Shown: in pieces, positions 25,945 through 35,235 of the stretch
Numbering within the stretch: position 1 is the stretch's first letter
How the letters are laid out: each line of letters begins with the position of its first letter
Source of the DNA: Castellaniella hirudinis_A
GTDB lineage: Bacteria; Pseudomonadota; Gammaproteobacteria; Burkholderiales; Burkholderiaceae_B
Assembly (NCBI RefSeq): GCF_047468865.1
Contig: NZ_JBLGTV010000002.1
Span: forward strand, 248,001 to 312,000
Length of the DNA stretch: 64,000 nt
Reading direction: 5' to 3'
Notes under the pieces: model-generated
Databases searched by the model: none
What the model saw: the letters and a program-made list of their open reading frames with translations, nothing else
What the model was told of the DNA's origin: nothing
Made by a program: the position numbers and the translations under genes

Positions 25945-27006
25945 ATGACGCATGATGTCCCGGCAAAACGGGCTGGACAGAACCGGACGGGTCGAGGCCA
26001 TAGCCGGTCGACCGGCCGGGTCACGCTGGCGGATGTGGCGGCCCTGGCCCGGGTCAGCCCGATCACGGCTTCTCGCGTCGTGGCGGGCAAGACCACGGTC
26101 AAGCCGGAGCTGGCGGATCGGGTGCGCGATGCCGTGGCGCGCCTGGGGTATCGCCCCGACCCGTCGGCGCGGGCGCTGGCGTCGGCCAAAAGCAACCACG
26201 TCGTGGTGCTGATCCCCCTGCTGTCCAATACCCTGTTCACGGAACTGCTGGAAGCGATCCAGGAAGTCATGTGGCAGGCCGGGTATCCCATCTTTGTCGG
26301 CATCACGCAGTACCAGCCGGCACGCGAGGCGGCGCTGTTGGAAAACTATCTGTCGCACCGGCCCGCCGGCCTGATTCTTACCGGCTTCGACCGGGATGAA
26401 GCCGCGCGCCGCCTGATCGCCGACAGCCGCACGCCCTGCGTCCACGTGATGGAATTGCGCGACGAACCGGGGGTGCATTGCGTGGGGTTTTCCCAGGTCG
26501 AGGCGGCCCGCGCCGTGGCCCGGCACCTGCTGGATCGGGGACGGCGGCGCATTGCGTTCGTGGGGGCCCAGCTGGACCCCCGCACCTTGGAGCGCGCGGC
26601 GGGGTTTCGCCACGCGCTGGGCGCGGCGGGTTGCTACGACCCTAGCTTGGAAATCCTGGATGCGCGGCCCTCGTCCGCCGCGCTGGGGGCGGAAATCTTT
26701 CGCCGGCTGCTGCGGGAACACCCGGACGTCGATGCCGTGTTTTTCTGCAACGACGACCTGGCGCATGGCGGTTTGCTGGAGGCCCTGCGTCAGGGGGTGG
26801 CCGTTCCCGGCCGAGTCAGCGTGGTGGGCTTCAATGACCTGCCGGGCAACGCGCAAATGCTGCCGCCCCTGAGCAGCTTGCGCACCCCGCGCCGGGAGGT
26901 CGGCGAAGCCGCCGCCCGAATGCTGCTGCAGATGATGCGCGGCAAGCCGGTAGCCCGCTCCGTGCTGGATCTGGGCTTTGAATTGAAAGCCCGGGCCAGC
27001 AGCTGA
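25945..27006 (+). CDS. LacI-family transcriptional regulator (GntR-type)
   Basis: 353-aa repressor. The helix-turn-helix is at residues 26-46 (VTLADVAALARVSPITASRV), followed by the hinge with GYRPDPSARALAS and a periplasmic-binding-protein-like ligand domain (VDAVFFCNDDLAHGGLLEAL, VSVVGFNDLPG). An N-terminal basic extension of ~24 residues precedes the HTH; AGGGA lies upstream of the ATG. It is divergent from gntK and the TRAP genes, with two identical LacI-type operators between, so it very likely represses them and responds to gluconate or 6-phosphogluconate, as GntR does in E. coli. Confidence 0.92.
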   Translation: MTHDVPAKRAGQNRTGRGHSRSTGRVTLADVAALARVSPITASRVVAGKTTVKPELADRVRDAVARLGYRPDPSARALASAKSNHVVVLIPLLSNTLFTELLEAIQEVMWQAGYPIFVGITQYQPAREAALLENYLSHRPAGLILTGFDRDEAARRLIADSRTPCVHVMELRDEPGVHCVGFSQVEAARAVARHLLDRGRRRIAFVGAQLDPRTLERAAGFRHALGAAGCYDPSLEILDARPSSAALGAEIFRRLLREHPDVDAVFFCNDDLAHGGLLEALRQGVAVPGRVSVVGFNDLPGNAQMLPPLSSLRTPRREVGEAAARMLLQMMRGKPVARSVLDLGFELKARASS

Positions 27007-27252
27007 ACCCGTCTTTTGCCGTGCGGTGGCGCCGGTACGCGCCGGGCCGTGCGGAATCCGCTGCCTATTTTCTGTGCGCCCCGCCGCCGGGTGGCGATTG
27101 GATGAAATATTTGTTGTAAGCCTGTAATATCTGGGAATACACGACAACCTGCGACGTCCGTCATTGTTTCAATGGCAAACAACAGGCTGCCCGGATGGTC
27201 CCCGTGGGCCTGGATTGCCCCCTGCGGCATTGCGCAACCCGGAGACCCACCC

Positions 27253-29688
27253 ATGGCATACAACCTGTTCAACGAAGACTATTACCTGACTTATAACCCG
27301 GATGTGGCCGCCGCCCTCCTGCAGGGCAATGGCCTGACCGCCGAACAGCACTTCAATCTGTACGGCAATGCCGAAGGCCGCGCCCCCGGCCCCTTGTTCG
27401 ATCCGTCATACTACCTGGCCGTCAACCCGGACGTGGCCGACGCCGTGCTGGCCGGCCTGATCACCGCCTACGATCATTTCCTGCTGCATGGCATCCCGGA
27501 AGACCGTTCGCCACTGATCATCTTCGATCCCGACTATTATCTGGCGCTGAATCCCGACGTGGCCGCCGTGCTGGGCGCGGATTTGAATGCGGTGCAGCAT
27601 TTTTTGCAGTACGGCAGCAACGAAACCCGCGCCATCTCGCCCTTTATCGACCTGGCCGCGTATCTGGCGGCCAACCCCGATGTGGCGGGCGCGGTGGCCG
27701 CTGGGCAGTTAACCGCGCTGCAGCACCTGATGAACTACGGCGTGCTGGAAGGCCGCGATCTGGGCAACGGCATCGACCTGGCTATTTTCCAGAACGACCC
27801 CGTGTTCACCGATGCGCTGGGCGTTGGCAACCACGACCTGGCGCTGGCGCGCATGGCGGCGGTGGCGCCATTCTTGCCCGGTTTTCAGCCGCCCGATGGC
27901 TGGACGCCCGCGCCCGACACGCCGATTCCCGTTGATTTCGTGCCGCCCGCAGGCGTCAAACTGGTGGTGCCGCCCGGCGTGGTGGTGCCGGATGACCTGC
28001 TGCCGCTGCCCGACACGTTCGAGCAGGATCATTCCGGCGGAGGCGGGGGAGGTGGCGGCGCCGGTTTTACCGTGACGGACGACGGCAGCGGCCACTTTAC
28101 CGTGGGCGTTCTGCACGGCGACGTCGTGATCACCGTGGATGGCGATGATTATGTCTTTACGCCGGCCACGGGCACGGCGGTGCGCGTGCCGGTCACGGAC
28201 GTCGCCGGCCTGGTCGTCAACGACATCAGCCTGTCCGGCACGGCGGTGGTGCTCAGTGGGATGTCCGCCACGGGCACGGGCGGTGTCGTGGTTCGTGATT
28301 TGCATGAGAAGAAGGCCGGCAATGGCTTTATGGACGCCGACCTCAGCGGCTTGGATACTGCCCAGGTTTCTGCTTATTATGACGCCGCCCAGAATGGAGA
28401 CATCTCAAATGGGGCTCTGTTGGGCTCGGCCTCGGTCTTTTTCTATAATAGCGACAGCGGCGTTAAAACGGTTTTTGTCCGTTCAACTGGGACAGCGCCT
28501 GTGCATCTGGGCACGGCCACCCTTCATGTGCCGGATGATGTCGCTTTGGATTTCAGGGTGGCCGTCGCCCTGAAGGGTGTCCAGGTCGTCGGGGACGGCC
28601 AGGTGTCTGTGCAGACACTGACCAGCGACTCCGATCTGTCCGGTTTGGCCGATAGTCTGACCGTCGAAGCCCGGGGCAAGACCAATCAGGATATTTCTGC
28701 CAATACTACGCTGGATGCGGTGGATGCCTATGACTGGAGTGAAAACCACCTGACCCTGACTGCAGCCCAGGCGGATGGTCGGCCGATTTCCGGCGCTGGC
28801 AATGCGACAATCTTCGGTTCCGATGGCGCGCAAACCCTGACGGTGAGCACGACGGGCAGTGCGTCCAATTTCATCGCCGGCGGCCTCGGGGCCGACCAGA
28901 TCACCCTGGGCGGCGGCGAGGACATCGTGATCGTCGGCGGGGCCAGGCCGGTCGTCGCGCAGGAAACCACCCTGAGTTTCAGCACCGATGGTGGCGACTA
29001 TGTGGTGGGGGATCAACTGAGTCTCACCATTGAAGCCGGCGGCCTGGCTGCCGCCGTCACGGTCAGCAGCCCAATTTCGCCATTGGGGATGGGCAAAAGC
29101 CTTGTTGATTTAGCTGGCGCGATCAACTCGTCTTTAGCGCTGCGGAGTGTGCTTGAAATAGTGGGCCTTTTCCCGGCTGATCTGGACGGCGGCCGGATCA
29201 CGTTGGTCGCCGCGGAGGCTGGATTGGCTGGCGCCTTCAGCGTGACGTCGACGTCCGACCAGCTTGAGACAATCGACATCACCAAATGCCCGGAGGACGC
29301 CCGGGACGTTTCGGAATCTCCGGCCATCGACAATGGCTGGGATGTGATTACCGGGTTTACGGTGAACCAGGATCATCTTCTGCTGGAGGACGGCCATACC
29401 GTGGTCACGGCGGGCAGTATTACGGTTGATTCCGACATCTATGCGATCAATGACAAAGGCATTGTGGTCGGCACCAACGATATCGGAGAACTGGACACGA
29501 TCCTGCAGGCCCTGGCCGATGAACTGACCACCAGCCAGGCCGCCGTGGCGTTTGAGCATGACGGCCACACCTACGTGTTTCAAAGCGACGGCACCAGCGG
29601 CCTGACGGCGGCCGACACGCTGATTCAGCTGGCCGGCCTGACGGGGCTGGACGACTTGAATGACATTCTGGTGCCCTTCGCTACTTAA
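27253..29688 (+). CDS. Putative repeat-containing surface or secreted protein
   Basis: 811-aa protein of unknown function. Residues 5-172 are four tandem repeats of about 42 aa with the core FDPDYYLALNPDVAA, a Gln-His-Phe/Leu near the middle and YGxxEGR at the end. A glycine run near residues 262-270 separates this from a long beta-rich region (Gly, Thr, Val, Asp rich) with an RTX-like GGLGADQITLGGGEDIVIVG stretch about residue 545. The C-terminus (HTYVFQSDGTSGLTAADTLI and LDDLNDI) resembles tails of type I secreted proteins. There is no N-terminal signal peptide, in keeping with that route, but no T1SS genes are in the window. GGAG precedes the ATG at 27253. There are no cysteines in the stretches examined apart from one near residue 678. 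Confidence 0.75.
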   Translation: MAYNLFNEDYYLTYNPDVAAALLQGNGLTAEQHFNLYGNAEGRAPGPLFDPSYYLAVNPDVADAVLAGLITAYDHFLLHGIPEDRSPLIIFDPDYYLALNPDVAAVLGADLNAVQHFLQYGSNETRAISPFIDLAAYLAANPDVAGAVAAGQLTALQHLMNYGVLEGRDLGNGIDLAIFQNDPVFTDALGVGNHDLALARMAAVAPFLPGFQPPDGWTPAPDTPIPVDFVPPAGVKLVVPPGVVVPDDLLPLPDTFEQDHSGGGGGGGGAGFTVTDDGSGHFTVGVLHGDVVITVDGDDYVFTPATGTAVRVPVTDVAGLVVNDISLSGTAVVLSGMSATGTGGVVVRDLHEKKAGNGFMDADLSGLDTAQVSAYYDAAQNGDISNGALLGSASVFFYNSDSGVKTVFVRSTGTAPVHLGTATLHVPDDVALDFRVAVALKGVQVVGDGQVSVQTLTSDSDLSGLADSLTVEARGKTNQDISANTTLDAVDAYDWSENHLTLTAAQADGRPISGAGNATIFGSDGAQTLTVSTTGSASNFIAGGLGADQITLGGGEDIVIVGGARPVVAQETTLSFSTDGGDYVVGDQLSLTIEAGGLAAAVTVSSPISPLGMGKSLVDLAGAINSSLALRSVLEIVGLFPADLDGGRITLVAAEAGLAGAFSVTSTSDQLETIDITKCPEDARDVSESPAIDNGWDVITGFTVNQDHLLLEDGHTVVTAGSITVDSDIYAINDKGIVVGTNDIGELDTILQALADELTTSQAAVAFEHDGHTYVFQSDGTSGLTAADTLIQLAGLTGLDDLNDILVPFAT

Positions 29689-29705
29689 GGGCGGCCGATA
29701 GGCCC

Positions 29706-29756
29706 TTAGTGTGCTGTCCGATTTTAAATGTATGGATTAACCGGACAGCACGCTAA
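29706..29756. terminator. Inverted repeat between convergent genes
   Basis: 15-base arms with one mismatch (TTAGTGTGCTGTCCG at 29706-29720 and complement at 29742-29756) around a 21-base A/T-rich loop, 18 bases after the surface-protein stop. It can terminate from both sides. The right arm includes the TAG stop of topB. Its ends (TAGYGTGCTGTCCGGTTAAT) resemble the ends of the palindromic element at 5685-5850. Confidence 0.65.
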
Positions 29757-32446
29757 AACGCCGGGCCGTCGTCTTCTGTCGGCGCGGCGGCCTTTTTGGC
29801 CGGGGCTTTGCGGGTGGGTTTTGTCGCCGCCGTGGTTTTTGCGGCCGCCCCCGCCTTGTCGGATGCCGTTGCGGGGGCCTTGCGTGCACGGGTTGTGCTT
29901 GTTTTGCCGGCGGTGGTTTTTGCGCTGGCTTTGGTGGCGCTGGTCTTGCCCGTGCCCGCCGCCTTGGATGCCGCTGCTTTAGCCCCGGCCTTGGGCGCGC
30001 GTGCCTCGAACTCGAAACCCACCTTGCCATCGGCCTGCAGCACCAGGTAGGCCTTGAATTTGCGGTTGGTGCGGCTGGACACGAAATTGTCGAAAAGATC
30101 CGTCTTGCCGGTTTCCAGCAGCTTGCCGACCTGGGCGGCGGGGATTTCCTGCTGCAGGATGACCTTGCCGGTGCGGAAGGTGCAGGTCTTGTTGGGGCCC
30201 ACGGTGTGTTCGCAGACGTAGTTCATGCCGTGTTCAAAGACGCGGCCCTGGCATTTGGGGCATTGGCCCACCGGGGTCTGGCCGGAAAAATCCACGGGTT
30301 CGCTGTCTTCGTCCTCTTTTTGGCCGAAGTCGAATTCCAGCTTGAACTCGTCGGTGATGCGCAGCACGGCGGCAAAGGGGCGGCCCATCTTGCTGATGAA
30401 ACCTGTCAGTGGCCCCAGGGTGCGCTCGGTCAGCAGGGTTTCGACCTCGGGTACTTCGAAGGTGCGGCCCCCCGGGTGTTTGCCGATGGAAAAATCACAA
30501 CTGGTGCAGGCGTAGCGGCGGTAGTTTTCCTTGACCACGCCGCCGCATTTCGGGCAGGGCGTGGCCAGGGTGGCGTAGTCGCCCGGCACGGTGTCGCGTT
30601 CGTATTCCTTGGCGCGCTTGACGATCACCTGGGTCATCTGGGCGATTTCGCGCATGAAGGACTCGCGGTCCAGCTTGCGCTGTTCGATCAGTTTCAGCTG
30701 GTGTTCCCAGCCGCCGGTCAGTTCGGGCGAGGTCAGCTCGTTGACGCCCAGGCCGGCCAGCAGCGTCATCAGTTGGCGGGCCTTGGCGCTGGGGATCAGG
30801 TCGCGCCCTTCGCGGCGCAGATAGGTTTCGTTGATCAGGCCCTCGATGATGGCGGCGCGGGTGGCCGGGGTGCCCAGGCCGCGTTCGGACATGGCTTCGC
30901 GCAGGGCCTCGTCATCCACCAGCTTGCCCGCGCTTTCCATGGCGGACAGCAAGGTGGCTTCGTTGAAGCGGGCGGGCGGTTTGGTGGCCAGGGCGCGGGC
31001 CTCGATGTCTTCGGTGCGCACGGTTTCGCCCTCGGCCACGGCGGCCAGGGAGGCCTCGTCGCCCTGGGCTTCGCGGCCGTAGATGGCCAGCCAGCCGGGG
31101 GACACCAGCACCTTGCCTTCGGTTTTGAAGCGGTGGCCCGAAACCTGGGTGATGCGCGTGGTCACGCGGAATTCGGCGGCGGGGAAGAACACCGCCAGGA
31201 AGCGCCGCGCGACGAGTTCGTAAATTTTGAATTCGGCGTCCGACAAATCCCGGGGCACTTGCAGGGTGGGGATGATGGCGAAGTGATCCGAGACTTTTTT
31301 GTCGTCGAAGATGCGGCGGTTGGGCTTGACCCAGTGCTGCGCCACCACCTGGGCGGCAAAGGGTTTGACCGAGGCGGCCACGCCGGATTCGCTGTCGGCC
31401 AGCACCTGCATGGTGTGCTGCACCGTGCCGACGTAATCCTGCGGCAGGTAGCGCGAATCGGTACGCGGGTAGGTCAGGGCCTTGTGGCGTTCGTACAGGG
31501 TCTGGGCCAGGGCCAGCGTGGTCTTGGCGGAAAACCCGAAACGCGAGTTGGCCTCGCGCTGCAGCGTGGTCAGGTCGAACAGGGCGGGCGACTGCTGCGT
31601 GCTGGGCTTGGATTCTTCGGTGACCGTGCCGGGCTGTTCGCGGCAGGCGCTGACCACGCTTTGCGCGGCGCTGGCCGACCACAGGCGCGAATCCCGCGCA
31701 TCGGGGTCTTGCTCGTTTTTCTTGAATTCGGGGTCGAACCAGCGGCCTTCGTACAGGCCCGCCGCCGCCACGAACGTGGCGTGGACTTCCCAGTAATCGC
31801 GGCTGACGAAGGATCGGATGCGGTTTTCGCGTTCCATCACGATGGCCAGCGTGGGGGTTTGCACCCGGCCCACGGGGGTCTTGAAAAACCCGCCATCCTT
31901 GCTGTTGAAGGCGGTCATGGCCCGGGTGCCGTTGATGCCCACCAGCCAGTCGGCCTCGGCGCGCGAGCGGGCGGCGGCTTCCAGGGGCTTCATGGTATCG
32001 TCGTCGCGCAGGTTGGCGAAGGCATCGCGGATCGCGGCCTGGGTCATGGATCGCAGCCACAGGCGCTGGATGGGTTTTTTCACCCCGGCGTATTGCACGA
32101 TATAGCGGAAAATCAGCTCGCCCTCGCGCCCCGCGTCGCAGGCGTTGATGACGCCGCTCACGTCCTTGCGCTTGAGCAGCTTGACCAGCAGCTTCAGGCG
32201 CTCGGCCGAGCGTTTGTCGGTGGGGCCGAGTTCGAATTGGGGCGGAATCACCGGCAGGTGGGCGAAGCTCCATTTGCCGCGCACCGGGTCGTTGGGGGCC
32301 ACCAGACTGAGCAGGTGCCCTACGCTGGACGACAGCACATATTGGTCGCTTTCGAAGTAGTCGCCTTCGCGGGTGAAGCCGCCCAGCGCCCGGGAGATAT
32401 CCAGGGCCACGGAAGGTTTTTCGGCAATAATCAGAGTTTTAGTCAT
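29753..32446 (-). CDS. topB: DNA topoisomerase III
   Basis: 897-aa type IA topoisomerase that relaxes and decatenates DNA through a transient 5'-phosphotyrosine link. TOPRIM domain: IIAEKPSVA with Glu9 and NACDAGREGELIFR. Active-site Tyr326 is in LTYPRTDSRYL; GRVQTPTLAIV is another family block. Two C-terminal zinc-ribbon-like modules follow (CPKCGGVVKENY with a later CTSC; CPKCQGRVFEHGMNYVC). The last ~90 residues are a Lys/Ala/Thr-rich tail like histone H1 (repeats such as KASAKTTAGKTSTTRARK). E. coli TopB is 653 aa, so the zinc modules and tail are extra. Chromosomal TopB of this size is common in Burkholderiales. Confidence 0.96.
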   Translation of the reverse strand: MTKTLIIAEKPSVALDISRALGGFTREGDYFESDQYVLSSSVGHLLSLVAPNDPVRGKWSFAHLPVIPPQFELGPTDKRSAERLKLLVKLLKRKDVSGVINACDAGREGELIFRYIVQYAGVKKPIQRLWLRSMTQAAIRDAFANLRDDDTMKPLEAAARSRAEADWLVGINGTRAMTAFNSKDGGFFKTPVGRVQTPTLAIVMERENRIRSFVSRDYWEVHATFVAAAGLYEGRWFDPEFKKNEQDPDARDSRLWSASAAQSVVSACREQPGTVTEESKPSTQQSPALFDLTTLQREANSRFGFSAKTTLALAQTLYERHKALTYPRTDSRYLPQDYVGTVQHTMQVLADSESGVAASVKPFAAQVVAQHWVKPNRRIFDDKKVSDHFAIIPTLQVPRDLSDAEFKIYELVARRFLAVFFPAAEFRVTTRITQVSGHRFKTEGKVLVSPGWLAIYGREAQGDEASLAAVAEGETVRTEDIEARALATKPPARFNEATLLSAMESAGKLVDDEALREAMSERGLGTPATRAAIIEGLINETYLRREGRDLIPSAKARQLMTLLAGLGVNELTSPELTGGWEHQLKLIEQRKLDRESFMREIAQMTQVIVKRAKEYERDTVPGDYATLATPCPKCGGVVKENYRRYACTSCDFSIGKHPGGRTFEVPEVETLLTERTLGPLTGFISKMGRPFAAVLRITDEFKLEFDFGQKEDEDSEPVDFSGQTPVGQCPKCQGRVFEHGMNYVCEHTVGPNKTCTFRTGKVILQQEIPAAQVGKLLETGKTDLFDNFVSSRTNRKFKAYLVLQADGKVGFEFEARAPKAGAKAAASKAAGTGKTSATKASAKTTAGKTSTTRARKAPATASDKAGAAAKTTAATKPTRKAPAKKAAAPTEDDGPAF

Positions 32447-32511
32447 GTGATTCCAGTGGCGGCCATTTTTTTGACCGCGATAGCGCGGATCATACGAGGG
32501 GGCACCGTACC

Positions 32512-35202
32512 ATGCAAGTCAGTCCGGCAGGGCAGCCTGCGGTTTATCCAAGCCGGTGGGGCCGTGAGCTGGCCCAGGCGCTCGGCCTGTTGGCGGCCGT
32601 GCTGGCGGGCTGCGCCCTGGTGTTCTGGGTGGCCGCCAACTGGCCCCGGATCGGCCCCCAGGCCCGTTTGTGGATGGCTCAAGGGGGGTTGATGCTGGGG
32701 GTGCTGCTGGCGGCTGGCCTGGCCGGGCGCGGCAGTCGCTGGGCGGGCCCATGGGCTGGGTTTGCCGCGCTGGCCACAGGCGCGGTGTTGGCCCTCGTGG
32801 GTCAAATATATCAAACCGGCGCGGATCGCTGGCAAATGTTCCTGCTTTGGGCGGGTTTGATTCTGCCTTGGCTGGCTCTGCTGCGCACGGTGTTTCTGGC
32901 CTTGTTGTGGGTGTTGCTGTTGAATCTGGCCGCCTGGCTGTGGGCCTTTGGCGGGGGGATGGATACCGGGTTCTGGCCGGCGTCGCACGGGTTGTCGTGG
33001 GGCCTGCTGGCACTGCTGGGGTTGAATGCCGGCTTGCTGGTGTTGGCGGAGTGGGTGGCCGCGTGTTGGACGGATCCTTGGCATCTGCTGCGCCGGGCAT
33101 TGGTCGCGCTGCTGCTGGGCTGGGCTTTTGCGCTGGCGGTGCAGGGGGCCTGGGCCTTCGAGCCGGCGCATGGGGGGCTTTGGGCGCTGGCCGGTGGGCT
33201 GCCCGCCCTGGTGCTGGCGGCGGTATATCGCCATTGGCGGCAGGATTTGGCGGTGGTGGCCTTGGCCCTGCTGGCCGCCATCGGCATCGTCGGGGTGTGG
33301 CTGCTGCATGACCTGGACACCTTCGAAGGCGTGCTAGGGGTGGCCTTGCTGATGCTGGCGCTGGCCTCGTTGGCGGGGCGTTACCTGTTGCATGCGCTGC
33401 GCCAGGGCCGATCCGCTCCACGGGCCGATGCGGCCGATGCGATGGACATGGCGGGCGCGGCGGTGGCTGTGGCGCGCGCAGCGGCTGCGGGCGATGCGGC
33501 CAATGCGTTGCTGGTGTCGCCGCCCTGGTATTTCACGCTGCTGCGGGTGGGGGCCTTGTTGCCGGCGCTGGTCTTGCTGGGCGTGTGGCTGGCATTCAGC
33601 TTTGAGCTGGATTCGGCGGGCGATGTGCTGGCCGTGGGGGCGGTCGCGCTGCTGGCCGGGCTGGGACTGGCGCGCTGGGCGCGTGGGGTGTGGGGGCGGG
33701 ATATCGGGGCCGTCCTGGTGGTGCTGGGCGTGCTGCTGTGCATGGCGGCCGCGCTGTTCCTGATGGCGGCCGAGGCGGATCGGGCCTGGCGCTGGCCGGT
33801 GGTGCTGGGGGCGGGGGTGTTGGCGTATGTCGGGGTGCCGCAGTTTGCCGTCCGCTTGCTGGCCGCCGGCCTGACGCTGGCTGCCGGCCTGTGGCTGTCG
33901 GGGGGGGCGGAAATCCTTTTTTCCCCTGCCGGCGAACGTGCCGGGGCGGCGGCCTGGCTGGCGGTGCGCCTGTGGGCCTTGCTGTACGTGGGCGCGGGGC
34001 TGTGGGTGGCGTGCCTGGATGGCGGGCCAGGCGGGGCCGGGTTTCGGGTTTTTCGTCTTCGGGCGGTGTTCTGGCATCCCTTGGCCTGGGCCTTGATGGG
34101 CGCGGCGGCGGTCGTGGCTTTGCTGCTGGGCGGTGTCGCCCGGGCCCCCTGGCGGATTTGGCCGCTGGCCGGCCAGGGGGCCTTGTTGTTGTGCGCCCTG
34201 TTGCCGGGGTTGCTGCTGGCCGCCTGGATGGCCAGTATCCGCCCCCGGCTGCCTGGCGGGCTGCGGGTGGCCGTGCCCCTGGCGCTGTGTCTGGCGGGCC
34301 TGGGCTGGCTGATGATGCCGGCGGTGTCGGTGGCCCTGGCCTGGCTGGTGCTGGGGCGCCTGTCTGGCGTGCGCGTGGCGCAGGGCTTGGCTTTGCCGCT
34401 GCTGCTGGCGGGTTTGTTTGTTTATTACCAGGTGCCTGTGGGCGGGCTGACGCTGCTGGGTAAATCCGCCGTGCTGGCGGGCACGGGGCTGTGGCTGGCT
34501 GGGGTGGCCGGCGTGTTGCTGCGGGCGGCCGACGGGCCGTCGGGGCGCGCCAAGCCGGGCGTATCGCCGGGCGGCTGGGCCGGTGGCCCGTCGGCCTCGC
34601 TGGCGGCCCGCGCCAAGGCCGGCTGGCCGGGCCGTGTCCGGCCCTGGGGCGTGCTGGCGGGCGGCGTCCTGGTGCTGGGGGTGGTGCAGGCCCAGGTGCA
34701 GCGCCACGAGATGATTCTGTCCCAGGGGCGTGTGCTGATCCTGGCCTTGGCCCCGGTCGACCCCCGATCCCTGATGCAGGGGGATTACATGGCCCTGGAT
34801 TACGCGGTGCGCCGCCAGGCCGATGACTGGCTGCGCCGCCCGGAGGCCGCCCGCGTGCGGGCCGGCGGGCGGGGCTGCCTGCTGCTGCGGCCGGACGCCC
34901 AGGGGGTGTGGCAGTTGCAGCAATTGCAGGTGTTGTCGAATGGCGCCCGGGAAAACTCCGTCCGGGAAAATTCCACCCCGGAGATGCCCGTGGTGCCGGC
35001 TTGCCGATCCGATGCCAAACAGGTGGCTTTGGCGGTGCGCTGGTCGGATGGCGTCAGCGATTTTGGCGCGGGCAGCTGGTTTTTCCCGGAAGGTCAGGGC
35101 GACCGCTACGCCGCCGCCCGTTATGGCGTGCTGCGCGTTGCCGATGACGGCACCGCATTGCTGGCGGGTTTGTTGGGGATGGATCGGCAGGCGCTTCGAT
35201 AG
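32512..35202 (+). CDS. DUF2157 / GDYXXLXY-domain membrane protein
   Basis: 896-aa inner-membrane protein. The N-terminal region is a DUF2157-type multi-helix domain (about 8 helices, with WVAANWPRIGPQARLWMAQG and ALVGQIYQTGADRW), a middle DUF4401-like block adds about 12 more helices, and the C-terminus after ~residue 720 is a soluble GDYXXLXY domain with Gly757-Asp-Tyr-Met-Ala-Leu-Asp-Tyr764. In other bacteria the two parts are often separate adjacent genes; here they are one chain. Function is unknown. It is divergent from topB with a 65-base gap. Confidence 0.85.
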   Translation: MQVSPAGQPAVYPSRWGRELAQALGLLAAVLAGCALVFWVAANWPRIGPQARLWMAQGGLMLGVLLAAGLAGRGSRWAGPWAGFAALATGAVLALVGQIYQTGADRWQMFLLWAGLILPWLALLRTVFLALLWVLLLNLAAWLWAFGGGMDTGFWPASHGLSWGLLALLGLNAGLLVLAEWVAACWTDPWHLLRRALVALLLGWAFALAVQGAWAFEPAHGGLWALAGGLPALVLAAVYRHWRQDLAVVALALLAAIGIVGVWLLHDLDTFEGVLGVALLMLALASLAGRYLLHALRQGRSAPRADAADAMDMAGAAVAVARAAAAGDAANALLVSPPWYFTLLRVGALLPALVLLGVWLAFSFELDSAGDVLAVGAVALLAGLGLARWARGVWGRDIGAVLVVLGVLLCMAAALFLMAAEADRAWRWPVVLGAGVLAYVGVPQFAVRLLAAGLTLAAGLWLSGGAEILFSPAGERAGAAAWLAVRLWALLYVGAGLWVACLDGGPGGAGFRVFRLRAVFWHPLAWALMGAAAVVALLLGGVARAPWRIWPLAGQGALLLCALLPGLLLAAWMASIRPRLPGGLRVAVPLALCLAGLGWLMMPAVSVALAWLVLGRLSGVRVAQGLALPLLLAGLFVYYQVPVGGLTLLGKSAVLAGTGLWLAGVAGVLLRAADGPSGRAKPGVSPGGWAGGPSASLAARAKAGWPGRVRPWGVLAGGVLVLGVVQAQVQRHEMILSQGRVLILALAPVDPRSLMQGDYMALDYAVRRQADDWLRRPEAARVRAGGRGCLLLRPDAQGVWQLQQLQVLSNGARENSVRENSTPEMPVVPACRSDAKQVALAVRWSDGVSDFGAGSWFFPEGQGDRYAAARYGVLRVADDGTALLAGLLGMDRQALR

Positions 35203-35235
35203 CGCCCGCCGCGCTTGGTTTGTGGATCAGGCTTG

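Noticed and set aside
27090..27252. Promoter for the surface protein
   Set aside because: An A/T-richer patch with TAATAT near 27126 exists, but no -35 at an acceptable distance could be assigned.
27265..27770. Tandem DNA repeat or CRISPR-like array
   Set aside because: The periodicity (~126 bp) is that of four protein repeats in frame; the units differ in DNA sequence and there are no identical direct repeats or spacers.
30206..32692. An 828-codon open frame on the plus strand
   Set aside because: It is fully antisense to topB, which has all type IA topoisomerase motifs. Composition is that of a high-G+C shadow frame.
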